DNA from: Ascarosepion bandense
Taxonomy: Eukaryota > Mollusca > Cephalopoda > Sepiida > Sepiidae
DNA length: 64,000 nt
NCBI GenBank assembly: GCA_037127315.1
Contig: JBBBDQ010000310.1
Span: 1,621,001-1,685,000 of the forward strand
Direction of reading: 5' to 3'
Under the pieces are notes generated by a model that had not been told where the DNA came from, did no database searches, and worked only from the letters and a program-made list of their open reading frames with translations. Below are positions 11,776 through 22,790 of this stretch, piece by piece. The stretch's first letter is position 1, and each line of letters begins with the position of its first letter. The translations under genes were made by a program, and so were the position numbers.

Positions 11776-12116
11776 GGGGTCATTTAAAAGAAAATGTTAG
11801 GCTGGGTAAGAGTCTTTAGTTTTGGATGACAACTTGTTTAAGAGAAGGAAATAAATGATATAAAAGCCTCTACACCTACTTTGTATAGAAAAGGGTAGAC
11901 TGAACTCTTTAACTTTGGTAGGTAATCTTTCTAGCAATGGTGTCTCAATAAAAACAATGAGTTTCTAGTCTCCTAAATTGGTTGGTGTTAGTAAGGGCAT
12001 ACAGTTGTAAAAGTCGCTTCAATATTTCATGATGGTTTAATTACGGAGACATCAAGAAAAACTCCGTTCAACCCATCCAAGCATGGAACGAATATTAAAT
12101 GATGATGATAATGATT
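11776..12116 (+). repeat. Cephalopod-style SINE or LINE tail ending in (ATG)n
   Basis: The segment contains GGTTGGTGTTAGTAAGGGCA at about 11979, AACCCATCCAAGCATGGAA at 12070 and a terminal TTAAATGATGATGATAATGA. I recall this order (conserved block, AACCCATGCCAGCATGGAA, then GATGAT repeats) as typical of octopus and squid dispersed repeats. It directly follows dispersed repeat D and may be one composite unit with it. This is the main reason for the cephalopod guess. Confidence 0.62.
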
Positions 12117-12132
12117 AATCTCTTCAATTGCT

Positions 12133-12133
<1 letters not shown>

Positions 12134-12165
<32 letters not shown>
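12134..12165. repeat. Poly-T run of 32 bases
   Basis: Uninterrupted T homopolymer just after the (ATG)n-tailed repeat. It may be the reversed poly-A tail of a minus-strand insertion. Confidence 0.9.
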
Positions 12166-12168
<3 letters not shown>

Positions 12169-12599
12169 TACTGATGAGTATTGCTGCTAATATAAGTGCC
12201 TCCTTGGTCTTGCTGTTGATGGCTTGGTTATGCTTGCTTACTGTGGAGGTTCATTGCTAATGATCTGCCTCATTGGTAAAATTAGTATCAGCCTTTTACT
12301 GATTATTCAGAAAAGATGTTTTATGACCTGGCATTTTTGGATAGCATTCTGGAAATGGGTACACTGAGCCAGATGAAATTAAGGTGGATGTCGAAGTGAG
12401 CACTTCCATTTAAGTTAAACAATTGGAGTTTCAACAGTCTCTTACCTTTCTTTGACAAATACTAGAGACTCTAATCAACTCCAAATTGGTTAAGCATCTC
12501 CCATGTGGGGTATTCATTTAGACAAACTATATGGTTTTCATTTCTCTTGATTAACTGCTATGTTAACATTTATTGCTGAAAGTCTGTAAAGCTTTAGAT
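12166..12599. other. Unassigned stretch upstream of LINE fragments
   Basis: No clear motif is present. Composition resembles the CR1/Jockey-like fragments that follow, and this could be a more decayed part of the same element. Confidence 0.35.
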
Positions 12600-13500
12600 A
12601 AGAATGTCAAAGATCTAGCTGTTGATTTGTTATATCTAGAGATTGTTGACAAAATTCAAAGAAGAATCCAGACTGTCTTGATCTAGTATAGCGGCTTCAG
12701 TTACTTTCTCTTTGCCTCTTCTAGAAATATTTTCATAGTAATTATTCTGATCAACTTTTTGTTGGTACCTCAACTTGACAAATTTAAGCACAGTTCTAGA
12801 TTGGCAGTTTTATACTCTTAGAAGTAGATCTTTCTGATTCACTCCACATCGAAACCTGTCAGCCAGATGTGAACGCCAGGAAAATAAAAATAAGAGAAAT
12901 CATTCACTACAAAGGGGCTCCAAACATCACATCTAGCTTACAAAACAACCTCTCACCTCAAAAATTATAAAATAAAAATATTTAGAAGGAGCTAATCATG
13001 AACACTACTGCTACTAAAACAAAAATAAAAGATAGTCCTGTATCCACTCGACTGCTAAAAAGGATGTCATTTGCAACACTCTAGGTCAGTTGCAGAGTAG
13101 GCAGGTAAACAGTCATAGGAACCACCACAACCCTTAGTCAACTGGCCTAACAGAAGCTTCAGGGTTTGGTTTTACTGACTCCACCCTTTTCTAAGTTGCT
13201 TTCCTTGCCAATGAAAAGACATTCTACCTTGATCTGCTCTATCAGTAATACAAAGAATTTTTATTTTAACAATGCTTGTCATCTTTTCTTTCTACCACAC
13301 TGGTGTACTTTGTTGTTTTGTTCTCTTTGCTATAATATCTGGCTTATAGTGGCAGCTTAGTATCATATACTATTGAAATTGCTAGAGGTAACTGCACTAA
13401 TAGTTTCTTATCTTGTAATTATTGGTTGTGGAGCACTCTTTTGGTTTCCTGCTTTCCAGCTAAATATGATCTTCAAAATTCAAATGCAACATCAGTCTCT
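12600..13500 (+). mobile_element. CR1/Jockey-like LINE C-terminus, decayed copy
   Basis: The frame at 12610-12700 reads LEIVDKIQRRIQTVLI. It is followed by a region of the LPQLDKFKHSSRLAV type, then at 13430-13480 WSTLLVSCFPAKYDLQN. These match IQRRI...IG, the RSTRLA region and LWNSLPxxCFPxxYDLQ in the C-terminal part of such LINEs. The second copy at 13700-14490 carries the same blocks in the same order. A CR1-unrelated insert separates the blocks at about 12870-13420. It is heavily frameshifted. Confidence 0.6.
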
Positions 13501-13699
13501 TTGAATCCTGTCTAGTAGAATAGAATTAGTCTTAGTACATAAGAGAAAATGATGGGAATGAAGATAAACTTATTGCATGAATTTAAACAGTAAAAATCAT
13601 TGGCAACTTAGAAGTTTGTTCCTGAACCAGTTGATTCAAAATATCTATTTCACCACCTAACTACTCAAACCTTCCTACTATTCCAGTAGAGGAGGTTGT

Positions 13700-14490
13700 G
13701 GCCAGAAATGACAGAAATAACTGGGGGCAAAGAATGGCTTGTTAATTTTAATACCTCCAAAATTAAACTGCTCTTTATTATTTATGAGAAACAGCTTTCT
13801 AACCTTACATCATCATAGCTGATGCTAACTTCCAGGCAAATGACTTTTTGCATCTTCTCAGGCTAACATTCTTGGCTGACATGAAGTAGAAAGACTATAT
13901 TGGATCCAATGTTAGGTCAGCTGCTAGGAAAGTTGGTTCACTGTATCATACTAGACAATTTTTATTTCCAGAATCTATCTATATATCTGACAATCACCCA
14001 TGCTTAGAATATTACTGCAAAATATTGTCTGGTGCTCCTGCTATATATTTAGAAATTCTTGATAAAATTCAAAGAAAAATCAACAATATTATTGGTCCTG
14101 ACCTGGTGTCTCAGCTTCAGTCACTTTCCCACCACCTTAAAGTTACTTCTCTCTACCTTTTCTATATTTTCATGGTTGTTTGGATGAGCTACTTGCTATG
14201 ATACCTACACTTTATGAATTTAAGTGCAGTACTAGATTAGCAACAATGTCGCATTAATCTACAGTTGAATTGGTTAGATGTAACCATAAGTTTTATGCTA
14301 ACAGTCTTTCTCACACTTCTTGTTTGTGGAACTCTTCTAGCTCCATGTTTTCCAGTCAATTTTGATCTTCAAAAATTTAAATGTCATGTCAAGCATCATC
14401 TACTATTCTTATCATTACTCTTCTATTGTTCTCAATCCTTAATAATATTTCTATTTTCTTATATTTTTTTCACACACATTGTGTTTTAAT
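13700..14490 (+). mobile_element. CR1/Jockey-like LINE C-terminal region, second copy
   Basis: Translating across frameshifts gives WLVNFNTSKIKLL (13738), then a block like DMK.KDYI....GQLLGKLVH (13880), then GAPAIYLEILDKIQRKINNI (14032), SQLQSLSHHLKVTSLYLFYI (14110) and, near the end, CFPVNFDLQKFKCHVKHHLL (14349). This order is that of the region after the RT domain in CR1/Jockey-type ORF2. The copy is in tandem with the fragment at 12600-13500, same strand, so either two insertions or a local duplication occurred. No intact ORF remains. Confidence 0.75.
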
Positions 14491-15799
14491 TGCTTTATTG
14501 CCTTGTTTGGGGTAAATTCAATTTAAAAACAATTGTACTCAGAAGAAGCAATATTTTCTTTTTGTCACATTTACATTGACAGCTAGGTCTACTTGTGTTT
14601 TGAATAATTTGGTCTATAGAGTTATGAAGCCAAATTGATTTTTGTCACTGCTCAAGGGTCACTTGAGGATAGTTCAGATCTGTCAAGAGTCACTTATTTT
14701 ACTAGTAGTCTATTGTGTCTACTAACCTTTTTTTGAAAAGCTCTTTAAGTTTGCAGTGGAGTATTTAATAAAAATATTTTTTAGAAAAAGTTAAAACAAA
14801 TCTATTTGCACAAGGAAAACATTAAACTTATAGAAGTAATCATATAAGGAAATTATATATTGTACTATATAGCTACTTCAGTAAAAAAAAAATTTATTTC
14901 CTTTAAGCTCTCAAAACTAAAAACATATTTATAATTTCTTCCCACTTTCTTTTCATTTTCTTTCTAGCTTTCTTACTTATGAACTTTCCTCGATCACATT
15001 TTTATTTCTTTGCTGTTTCCAGTGGAAGAAAATAGTGGGAGAAAAATCTCTTTTTAGACAACAGATATGTTGATCAAAGGCAAAATTCATTTATTTCATG
15101 CTAATCAAAGCCATAATTTTTTATGGGTATTATGGATGATGTTAGCATTATATATCTGTGAGTAATTACAAAACAGTTGATATCAGTTTCCTAATGATGG
15201 CCAATTGTATTTCTTAGAATTGTCATATTAGCCTACAAGTAACAAATTGAGTAACATGTGAATGCATAGTGCTGAATAAATATTGACTTGACATTTTTTT
15301 CTCATTAGTAGCTTAAGTTAGCCCAATTCATTTCAAAATGACCCCCCCCCCCTAATCTCAAAATTTTATTCGGACAATCCTGTTTCTATATTATGTATAC
15401 ATAATTGTCTGGGAGAATGCTATATAAACTGTACATATCAAACAAGTGGTGGGTAATTGAATGACAAAAACAATAGTATGCAACCTATTTCACCCTTCAA
15501 AGGGATTTCTTCAAACTAAATGTTTTTAATGATGGGATTATATGTGTGTAGTGAGAGGGAACAAAATGCAAACAAGTGTTGGTTATAGCTGTCTCAAACA
15601 TTTTATTTGAAAATGATTTTGATAAAATTAAAGAGTGTTATTAATTGAAATTTTTAAATAATTCTAAATTACATAGAATTGAACTTTTAAAAACCTCAGC
15701 AATTCTTTTTTGATTGAACAAATGTAAAAATATTGATAATCCTTTAAACAAGCAATTTTAAAAAGTGAAAATAAAAAGATAAATATTTTAATATATAAA
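14491..15799. other. AT-rich intergenic stretch
   Basis: No gene or known repeat is recognised. A run of 10 or more C occurs at about 15342-15352. AT content is high throughout. Confidence 0.45.
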
Positions 15800-16600
15800 A
15801 AGATATTTTGATAAATTTACCACAGAGTGGGGGCCCTTCTCAAGATCAGCAGTGAGGTTATCTTTGTCTGCCTTGACAGATTTCTTACTGAGGCAGGAGT
15901 AAATGGTGGTGTCATCAGCATAGATGTCTACTTGGGATTTCATCATGTTGGGGAGATCATTTATAAAGAACAGAAAGAGTGTCAGGCCTAGGATAGAGCC
16001 CTGGGAGACACCTGCATTCATGTGATAGGATGTGGAGGAATACCCATTCAAGACAAACTTCATTATACGGTTTGATAGGAAAGATTGGATCAAATCAAGC
16101 AAGAGTCCAGTGATAACATAGCCCTGTAATTTGCACAGAAGGTCAGCATGCCAGACTCTATGAAATGCTTTGAAGATATCCAGGGCAACAGCTTGAGCTT
16201 CGCCGGTCTTATTGAGGGCTTGGTATATGTACTTGGTGATGGTTGTTAGCATTTTGGCAGTAGACCTGGCAAAGTGGAAGCCATACTGTCTGTCTGAGAA
16301 TAGTTTATTGGTGATGTGATGTTCAACTATTTCAGCATTGATGATAGCCTTGATCAGTTTGCCAAAAATTCATAGCAGGCTGATAGGGCGATAATTAGAA
16401 GGGTCCAAGGGTTCCCCTGGATTCTTAAATACAGGAACCAAAGAAGAGGACTTCCAGCAGGTAGGAAAACAGGAAGCAGAGAGGCAGTAATTATAGTTTA
16501 GAAAGAACAGAGCAAAGTTCAGGGGTACATTTTTTTCAATACAATGACCAGGATTCCGTTACTTCCACTCACCTTATGGAGGTCAAGTTTTGAAATTCTT
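15800..16600 (-). mobile_element. CR1/Jockey-like LINE reverse-transcriptase domain, inactive
   Basis: Read on the minus strand from about 16600 down, the frame gives NGILVIVLKKMYP, then (after a frameshift) LSKLYNYCLSASCFPTCWKS, VPVFKNPGEPLDPSNYRPIS, a stop, then FGKLIKAIINAEIVEHHITN, RQYGFHFARSTAKMLTTITK. A 154-residue open stretch at 16252-15788 carries motif A as ALDIFKAFHRVWH, GVSQGSILG and the catalytic YADD box in VDIYADDTTIY. The Asp normally present in KAFDRVWH is His here. That change, the frameshift and the stop mean it cannot be active. Both ends are truncated: nothing 5' of the RT and nothing after the thumb region. Confidence 0.85.
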
Positions 16601-16639
16601 TGTTACTAGAGAGGGGGTTATGTAAACATCTCTAATTTC

Positions 16640-16694
16640 TCATCCAGCTCTTTCTGAATCCTTTGCTCTGTCTTCACGTTGACACCGAAAACAA
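16640..16694 (-). mobile_element. Mariner-like transposase fragment (helix-turn-helix part)
   Basis: The minus-strand frame reads VFGVNVKTEQRIQKELDE. It aligns by eye with LGVNLRTVQKIQKEVEESNG in the mariner-like element at 61811-62609. This is the recognition helix region of the N-terminal DNA-binding domain. Only about 18 codons remain. Confidence 0.6.
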
Positions 16695-16744
16695 CTGACC
16701 CTACTATACTGTGCATTCATCAAAAACAAACAAAATACATGAGT

Positions 16745-16990
16745 TAATGATTTGTTTTGTTTTACAGTATATCAACCTCAATGGGTTATTTGATGCTGAC
16801 AATAGTTTTACAATAGGTTTGTCAGAATAGAATATTCTTTGTAAGAAATCAGTTTGTAAATCGAGTTTTAGATCATATTTTATTTACACATTTTTGTAAA
16901 GAGAGCTTTTAATGAGTCAAATGCATTGCTGGTAATATTTGTGTTTTTTTTTTTTTTTTCAAAAAAGATATTCATGGAAATTTTGTGTTT
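16745..16990 (+). repeat. Dispersed repeat E ('ATTGCTGG' family), copy 1
   Basis: Contains TATCAACCTCAATGGGTTAT, AAGAAATCAGTTTGTAAATC and AATGCATTGCTGGTAATATT. The same blocks occur in the same order on the minus strand at 61000-61260. A third partial copy is at 18725-18805. It is non-coding and internally reiterates the ATTGCTGG word. Confidence 0.68.
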
Positions 16991-17254
16991 TTATAGTGAA
17001 GAAAATGGCGACTTACCTCATCAAACTATGTGACAGCGTGTCGCATTAATACTATGACGGAAAATGTGGCGAAAAAGAAAATTACAGACCCAAACAGAAA
17101 AAAGGGGCACATATTCTGTATAACATGCTGAAGACGGAATATTTAAAATAAAAAACAAGTCTGTCACAGTAGTCGCTATAAAAATATATGCAAATATTTA
17201 GCATCTTCTCTGAGTTGTCGGCCAATGGAAAAAACTGATCGGCTGATAAAAGCA
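16991..17254. other. Spacer upstream of the Tx1-like LINE
   Basis: This stretch is more GC-rich than the background and may be a 5' piece of the following LINE. No protein motif is visible. Confidence 0.4.
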
Positions 17255-18545
17255 GTCGTTGTTCTCGAAGCAGGGGAAAAATTTATTTTGGTCGGGCGTT
17301 CTGGCGCTGTCTAGGTTGGTCCGACAGGTTTGTCCACTGTTGCCCCTACTTTATGCTTTGACATTGGAGCCCCTCCTTCGCCGGCTGAGGGACAGGATGT
17401 GCAGTTCGGATCTATATGGAATCGCTGTCCCTGGTGGTGCTCGAGGGGGATAGTGAGGGACATGTTCCCTAGCCTTACTATCACTCCCTCCATCTCAAGG
17501 CGGTTTCGAGGGTGATCGAGTTTTCTTCTCGAATGTGTGGCGGCCTTGAGGGCCATTCCACGGTCCAGTGACCTTTCACAGCCTAGGAGAGTCTTCTATC
17601 GTGGGTTAGTGGAGGGTGTCACAAAGGATTCATTACGTGATGTGCTCTGCTTGTCGGGGGATGAGTTTTGCTTGTTCTGGTCTTGAGCACTGAGTACTGA
17701 TTATCTCAGCAACTCTGAGTTTTTGCTCACTTGGCAATTGGCTTGGAATCGGTTGCATCTCAATGACAAGGCCTTCATATGGGGCCTGGCGGATTTGCCA
17801 GATTGTGAACGCTGCAACCTTGGTTTGGAAGAAACTGCTTTGCACGCCTTCTACCATAGTCTTGATTTTCTCTTTTAGATCTGCTGGTTACATCGGGGTA
17901 GATTCCTTTGGAACCCTCCCCTGGTTAAGGTAGCTTTAAGGTGTACATAATTAATGTGAATGAATGTGTTCCTAGCCTGTACCCGGCTTTCTCTTTTGTT
18001 ATGATCCAAGTCGAGATTCTCACCCTCCCCAGTTTGTTTTGGCCTCCTTTCATCTCGGCTGGTTAAGCTTTTTATTGTCCCATTCCATTAATTATTTTAC
18101 CCCCTCTCCCCGCCCCACTCCCTTAACGAGCGGAATACAGTGGCCACTCTTTTTCTGGGATGGACAGGTCTTACTAACATTGTTTATTATTTTGTTTTAA
18201 AAAAATTTGTTTTATTTTTTTTGTTTGTTTTTGGGTTCATCTCCCTCCCATCATTTCATCTTTCATTAAATGTTTTAAATTATATATTTTATATAAACGC
18301 TTTTTTATTGTCATGGGTTTTTCTCCCTTTTTTAGGTATCCCGTGTAAATTTGTGGTATTGTGGTGTGTGAAGAATTGGGAGCTGATGGATGGTTTCTTG
18401 TGGTGAATGTGTAAATTGTAATGTGCGATTGGGTCATGATAGTGTTTAGCTAGATATAGGATAGTTAAGTGAGTACCAGCCTCTAACCCTCCCCTTTTTG
18501 GCTTTGTGTCACAATTTTTGTATTTTTGCAAAAATAAATATTGAA
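17255..18545 (+). mobile_element. Tx1-like LINE, 3' part with internal deletion
   Basis: The 17262-17450 frame reads VRQVCPLLPLLYALTLEPLL then RRLRD, which matches the RT block RGVRQGCPLSPLLYVLALEP of Tx1-like LINEs. The YADD region that should follow is garbled at about 17440-17500. From 17530 the frame gives AALRAIPRSSDLSQPRRVFY, then SNSEFLLTWQLAWNRLH and FIWGLADLPDCERCNLGLEE followed by TALHAFYHS. The last block holds a CxxC...HxxxH zinc-finger-like motif at about 17804-17865. The RT is joined almost directly to this C-terminus, so several hundred bases of linker are missing. A GC-richer 3' UTR follows and ends near 18545 after AATAAA (about 18534). Inactive copy. Confidence 0.75.
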
Positions 18546-18724
18546 ATTTATTTTGGTCTGACTGGTTACGTGGATAGCAGTTTGTGAGATTGTACCGGCG
18601 AATTGAATTTTCGGCATTTTCTTTTTCTGGCCTGATATACGAGCCTGAACTTTAAGTGATTTTTCTCTGTGTTGTGGAAGTAATTTGCGAGAAAATATTT
18701 CTTTGCAATACCAGATCTCCTACA

Positions 18725-18805
18725 GTTTTCTTTCTCAAAAATGTCTTTTCTGGTAATATTTATTTTTCAAAATGTATTGCTGGAAATTTATATATTTTTT
18801 AATAT
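18725..18805 (+). repeat. Dispersed repeat E, partial copy 3
   Basis: Reads GGTAATATTTATTTTTC, then AAAATGTATTGCTGGAAAT. This matches the end of copy 1 at 16930-16990, so the same repeat stands on both sides of the Tx1-like fragment. Confidence 0.55.
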
Positions 18806-19332
18806 TCTTTTTGTAGCGGCCGACCACTTTCAGATATGATAGTATGTTATTCATATTTACATTTTCAAACAGTTGTTGTCTAGAGATAGCTAGCTCTGGA
18901 CACTGTCAAAATATGTTTACATGCTTGGCAGTCTGGTTGAATTTCATTAGTAAGTAAGAAAGAAAGTGTCATTCTCGGATGTGCAAGCGGGCTATTACGA
19001 CCTCCTCTTTTTGAGATTTCTAGAGGGGTCTATAGATTACTCTAAGCTTGGGCTGGATTGCATGGAGTTTATTTTATGGATAATCATTCCAGTATTCCTG
19101 CTTTGTTTTTGAAAATATGTTTATTTCCTACTTAAATTCTGTATATGGGATCTTTATCCCTGTATCCACATTCATGTCCAAAGCTAATGTGGCTGCCAGG
19201 TCTGCTTTAGAGTTACCTTTTATTTTAGTGTGGTTAGGGATCCAACATAATAATAAGCTTCTGCAGTGAAAATCGAACTTTCTCTAGGGAGGCATTTCTT
19301 TTTGGTAAATTTTTAACTGACTGTTGCACATC

Positions 19333-19908
19333 CTATTTTGTCTCTACTTTTTGAGCCGTCCGTATATATTTTCGTGTAGTCGTGGAAGTTTTCCAGTATT
19401 TTCTGGAATGTGTCCCAATTTTCTTTGGAAAGTTATGCATTTCCAGGATAACTTGAGGATGTTTAATTGTCTGAGGTGTAATTCTGGATACTGTTGTTTC
19501 TTGAATATTTGATAGTGAAGTACCTAATTCTTCAGCAATGGGTTTCATTCTAAGTCCATATGGTTGTATGACATTTTCAGCATGATTGAATTGATTGCAA
19601 TAATTTGATTCAAATTTAGATCTATAAACTCGATTAGTTGGGCACCATTTAAGTTTTTCATAATACTGCAATGCCAGTTTAATACACTGTAGATGTGGCG
19701 GTGTTTCACTGACTTTTGTGTATAAAATCTCCACTGGGGATGTCCTAAAAGCCCTGAGCACTTGATGGTAAGTTGCGTTGAGGAGTTTTATGTATGACTT
19801 TCTGGCTGCCCCATATATAAAACTAGCATAATCAAGCTTAGAATGGAGTAGTGATCTATATAGTTTGGTCAGTGTATACTGATCTGCTCCCCATTCATTA
19901 TAAGCCAT
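19333..19908 (-). pseudogene. LINE ORF2 segment between RT and RNase H (longest open piece)
   Basis: This is a 191-codon open stretch of the I-type LINE. It starts inside the thumb region with GADQYTLTKLYRSLLHSKLD and YASFIYGAARKSY. It passes through ALQYYEKLKWCPTN and YGLRMKPIAEELG, and ends at RKYIRTAQKVETK. This last piece overlaps the RNase H start, which is in a different frame (YTDGSKS). The frame change shows a deletion or insertion at about 19390. It is part of a dead element, not a host gene. Confidence 0.82.
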
Positions 19909-20989
19909 TACATGCAGAAGTTAAAGGACTTTGCTACATTTCACTTTCAAATACTTCAAATGAAGGATGAAAGTTCATTTCTTGTCAAGAATCACACCTG
20001 GGAACTTGTGCTGTTTCACTACTGAAATTTCTGCTTCATCTAATTTTAAGCATGTATTAAGCAAGATTTGTACATGATTAAAAAATCGTCCACATAAAGG
20101 AAGCATCTAACTCCTGGGCTTAGAGATTTCACAATAAAGTTGATTTTAACACAAAAAAGCATTACTGATAGAATGCTTCCTTGTGGAACTCCTTCTTGTT
20201 CTTGCACTTCCGACAACTCTTATTTGAAAATTGTATTTTTTTTTTTTTTTTTTTTTTAGGAAGTTCCCTTTGAATTCTCTCAGTCTACCTCTTAGACCCA
20301 AGTCATGCAAATCTTTTAATATGCTGAACTTTCATGCGGTATCATACTCTTTTTCTAATTCAGAAAAGGCTACCATGAGATGTTCCTCCGAAGAAATGCT
20401 CCCCTAACAAAGGTCTCCAGCCTCACTAAGTGATCTATGGTACTTCTTTTTTCCTGAATGCACATTGGTAATCGCTGATTAGGCCGTTTTCTTTTTTTTC
20501 AAGTACCAAGTCAGTCTGTTATTAATTCTTTCCATGGTTTTACACAGACAACTGATTAAAGCTATCGACCTGTAATTTCCAGGTTCTGAATCATCCTTCC
20601 TATGTTTTGGAAGAGGTATGATGAAAGACTGGGAAGTGGCCACTTGTCCATATATTATTAAACAGTTTTAGCAGCAGCTTCAATTATTTGTTTGGCAGCG
20701 GCTTTAAAAATTGATAATGAATATCGTCTGGCTCCACAGCTGTATCATGTTTTTTTTAAAGATTCATTCAATTCCTCTATTGTGAATGAAAGCATTGTCA
20801 AATTTAAAGTTCAGTTTTTGCATTTCGGCTTTTTGTTTGAACTTAGGAATTGTTGATTGCCATTCTTGGATGATGACTTTTTTGAGATTGTTGCTAATTT
20901 TTCAGCAATATCCTTTTTGCTTGTTATTTTGTTATTCATGCAGAGGTGTTTAATTGCATTAGTATGATATTTACCAGCTATTTTCTATA

Positions 20990-21259
20990 TCATATCTCAG
21001 ATTTAGTTTTTATTGCTGAACTAAGTTTGCTGATGCAATTTTTCCAGCAATCCTGTTTGTTAACTTTGATTATTTTTTGAGCTTTTGCTTGAAGTTGCTT
21101 AAACTTCAGGAAGTTATCTGTTGTGAGATCTTTGTTAAACACTCTTAATACTCTTCTGATTCTGATAGCTTTTTTGCATTCATTATTAGACCGAGGTCTA
21201 TTATGTTTTCCTTTTATAATGTTACCTTTAGGGATGCATTTCTTTGCAATAGAGACCAA
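20990..21259 (-). pseudogene. LINE ORF2 linker between endonuclease and RT
   Basis: Open for 89 codons, basic and lysine-rich: IAKKCIPKGN, then RSNNECKKAIRIRRVLRVFN, and KQLQAKAQKIIKVNKQDCWK. This is the typical WWN..C..A...R...L..F....T..N...FK...A.A...I...K...W linker of I/Jockey-type ORF2, with the Trp pair decayed. Confidence 0.75.
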
Positions 21260-22545
21260 GATTTCTGTAAATTGTGTTAAGTCCTTGATGCGTAGTCCTC
21301 CTTCTAGTCTTTCAGAACATAGCTTTTGAAATTCCCTCCAGTTTGCTTTGTTTAACTTCTAATGTTGGGAATTTTTATTATTTTGCACTGAATTTTGCAG
21401 GCAAATTAGAAATGATTGCTACCACGTATGTCCATCAGTATCTTCCAGGAAAAGTCCATAAAGATAGATAGATTGCATAAAGATAAATCAATTGCAGAGT
21501 AACTGCTAGAGAATGGACACATAATAATTGGTGATTTATTGTTTATATATATATATATATATAAACAAATCATTGTTTTTTATAACCGGTTCCATATTCT
21601 TTCCTTTTTTGGTTTGTATCTTTACAACCCCATAAGGTGCTGTGACAGTTAAAATCTCCTAGTAACATAAAGGAAGCAGGGAGTTGCTTTATAATTTCCT
21701 GTAACTCATTTTCATTTATTTCTTCATTTGGTGGAATGTTGATTAGTCTGTGCAGCATCACTTTTACAGCTATTGCCTATAAATTAGTTCTCAAGTTTAT
21801 CTGATTTTATGGAATATCATTTCAGACTAAAATGGATGTACCACCTGATAACTGAAGACCAATGTCTTTTATGCAATTGCATTGCTGGTAATCTTATATT
21901 TATATTATCATCCCTCTTAAGGAAAATTTCCTGAATGTAGATAACTGCTGGAGACAGGTCTGTTATCATCAGAAGCAGCTCATTAATGTTTGGATTCAAT
22001 CCATGGCAGTTTCATTGCAATATCTTATACATGCTTTTACTTTTTTTTATTTATGGCTTATTTGTTTTTGATTTGTTTTAATTTAGAAGTTTTAGCCAAA
22101 ATCAAGAAGAGACAGCTATCTACTTCCATCTTATCTAAATTTTCAAAGCGATTTTCAGTAGACACTTCCGATTTTTGCTTGGTTGTTTCCATTTTCTTTA
22201 GTGATACACTTATTCTACTGTTTAAGGACTTTGATGGACATATAATTGATCTATGACCTTTGTTTTTCAGATAGCCTAACATGTTTGGGAGGAGAGGTCT
22301 GTGCCTGGGATGATGTTATCCATTTGTTACCAGTTTCCTTTTCCTGGTTCAGCCTGTCCAAATTCTTTGTAGTACAAATCTTAAGGTTTTTTTTTTTTTT
22401 TTTTTTTTTTAATTGGTCCAATCATTCGATCCCAAGAGCACAAGTCTCTTAATAAAGTCCCTATACTTCTCAGTGAGATTGAAATTATTTGAACTTGCCC
22501 TATCCACTACTCTTGCATAGGAAGAGCCCCTCATTTACCCTTCAG

Positions 22546-22790
22546 CTACTTTTTTTGCTTCTGAAAAGGAAATATTTCTTTTATATTTAACCTCCACAAT
22601 TTCTTTTTCTTTTTTCCAGAACTCATAAGTACGAAAGAAAGCTGAATGATTTTCCTGGCAATTTGCACATTTAATCGCATCTTGGCACTCATCTTCATCA
22701 TTATCAGTGTCTTTTTGGCCACATTTTGCACATGTAGGTTGGCTCCTACAGCTATCTCAGTGATGTCCAAATTTCTGAGATTTAAAACAT
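22546..22790 (-). pseudogene. LINE ORF1 zinc-knuckle region
   Basis: In one minus frame the segment reads CFKSQKFGHH, stop, DSCRSQPTCAKCGQK, DECQDAIKCANCQENHSAFF. This is a set of CCHC-like knuckles as in gag-like ORF1 proteins, with the second Cys of the first knuckle changed to Ser and an in-frame stop. Confidence 0.75.

Noticed and set aside
21990..22452. Plus-strand ORFs in the I-type LINE region
   Set aside because: They are antisense to the ORF1/ORF2 remnants, which explain the region on the minus strand.
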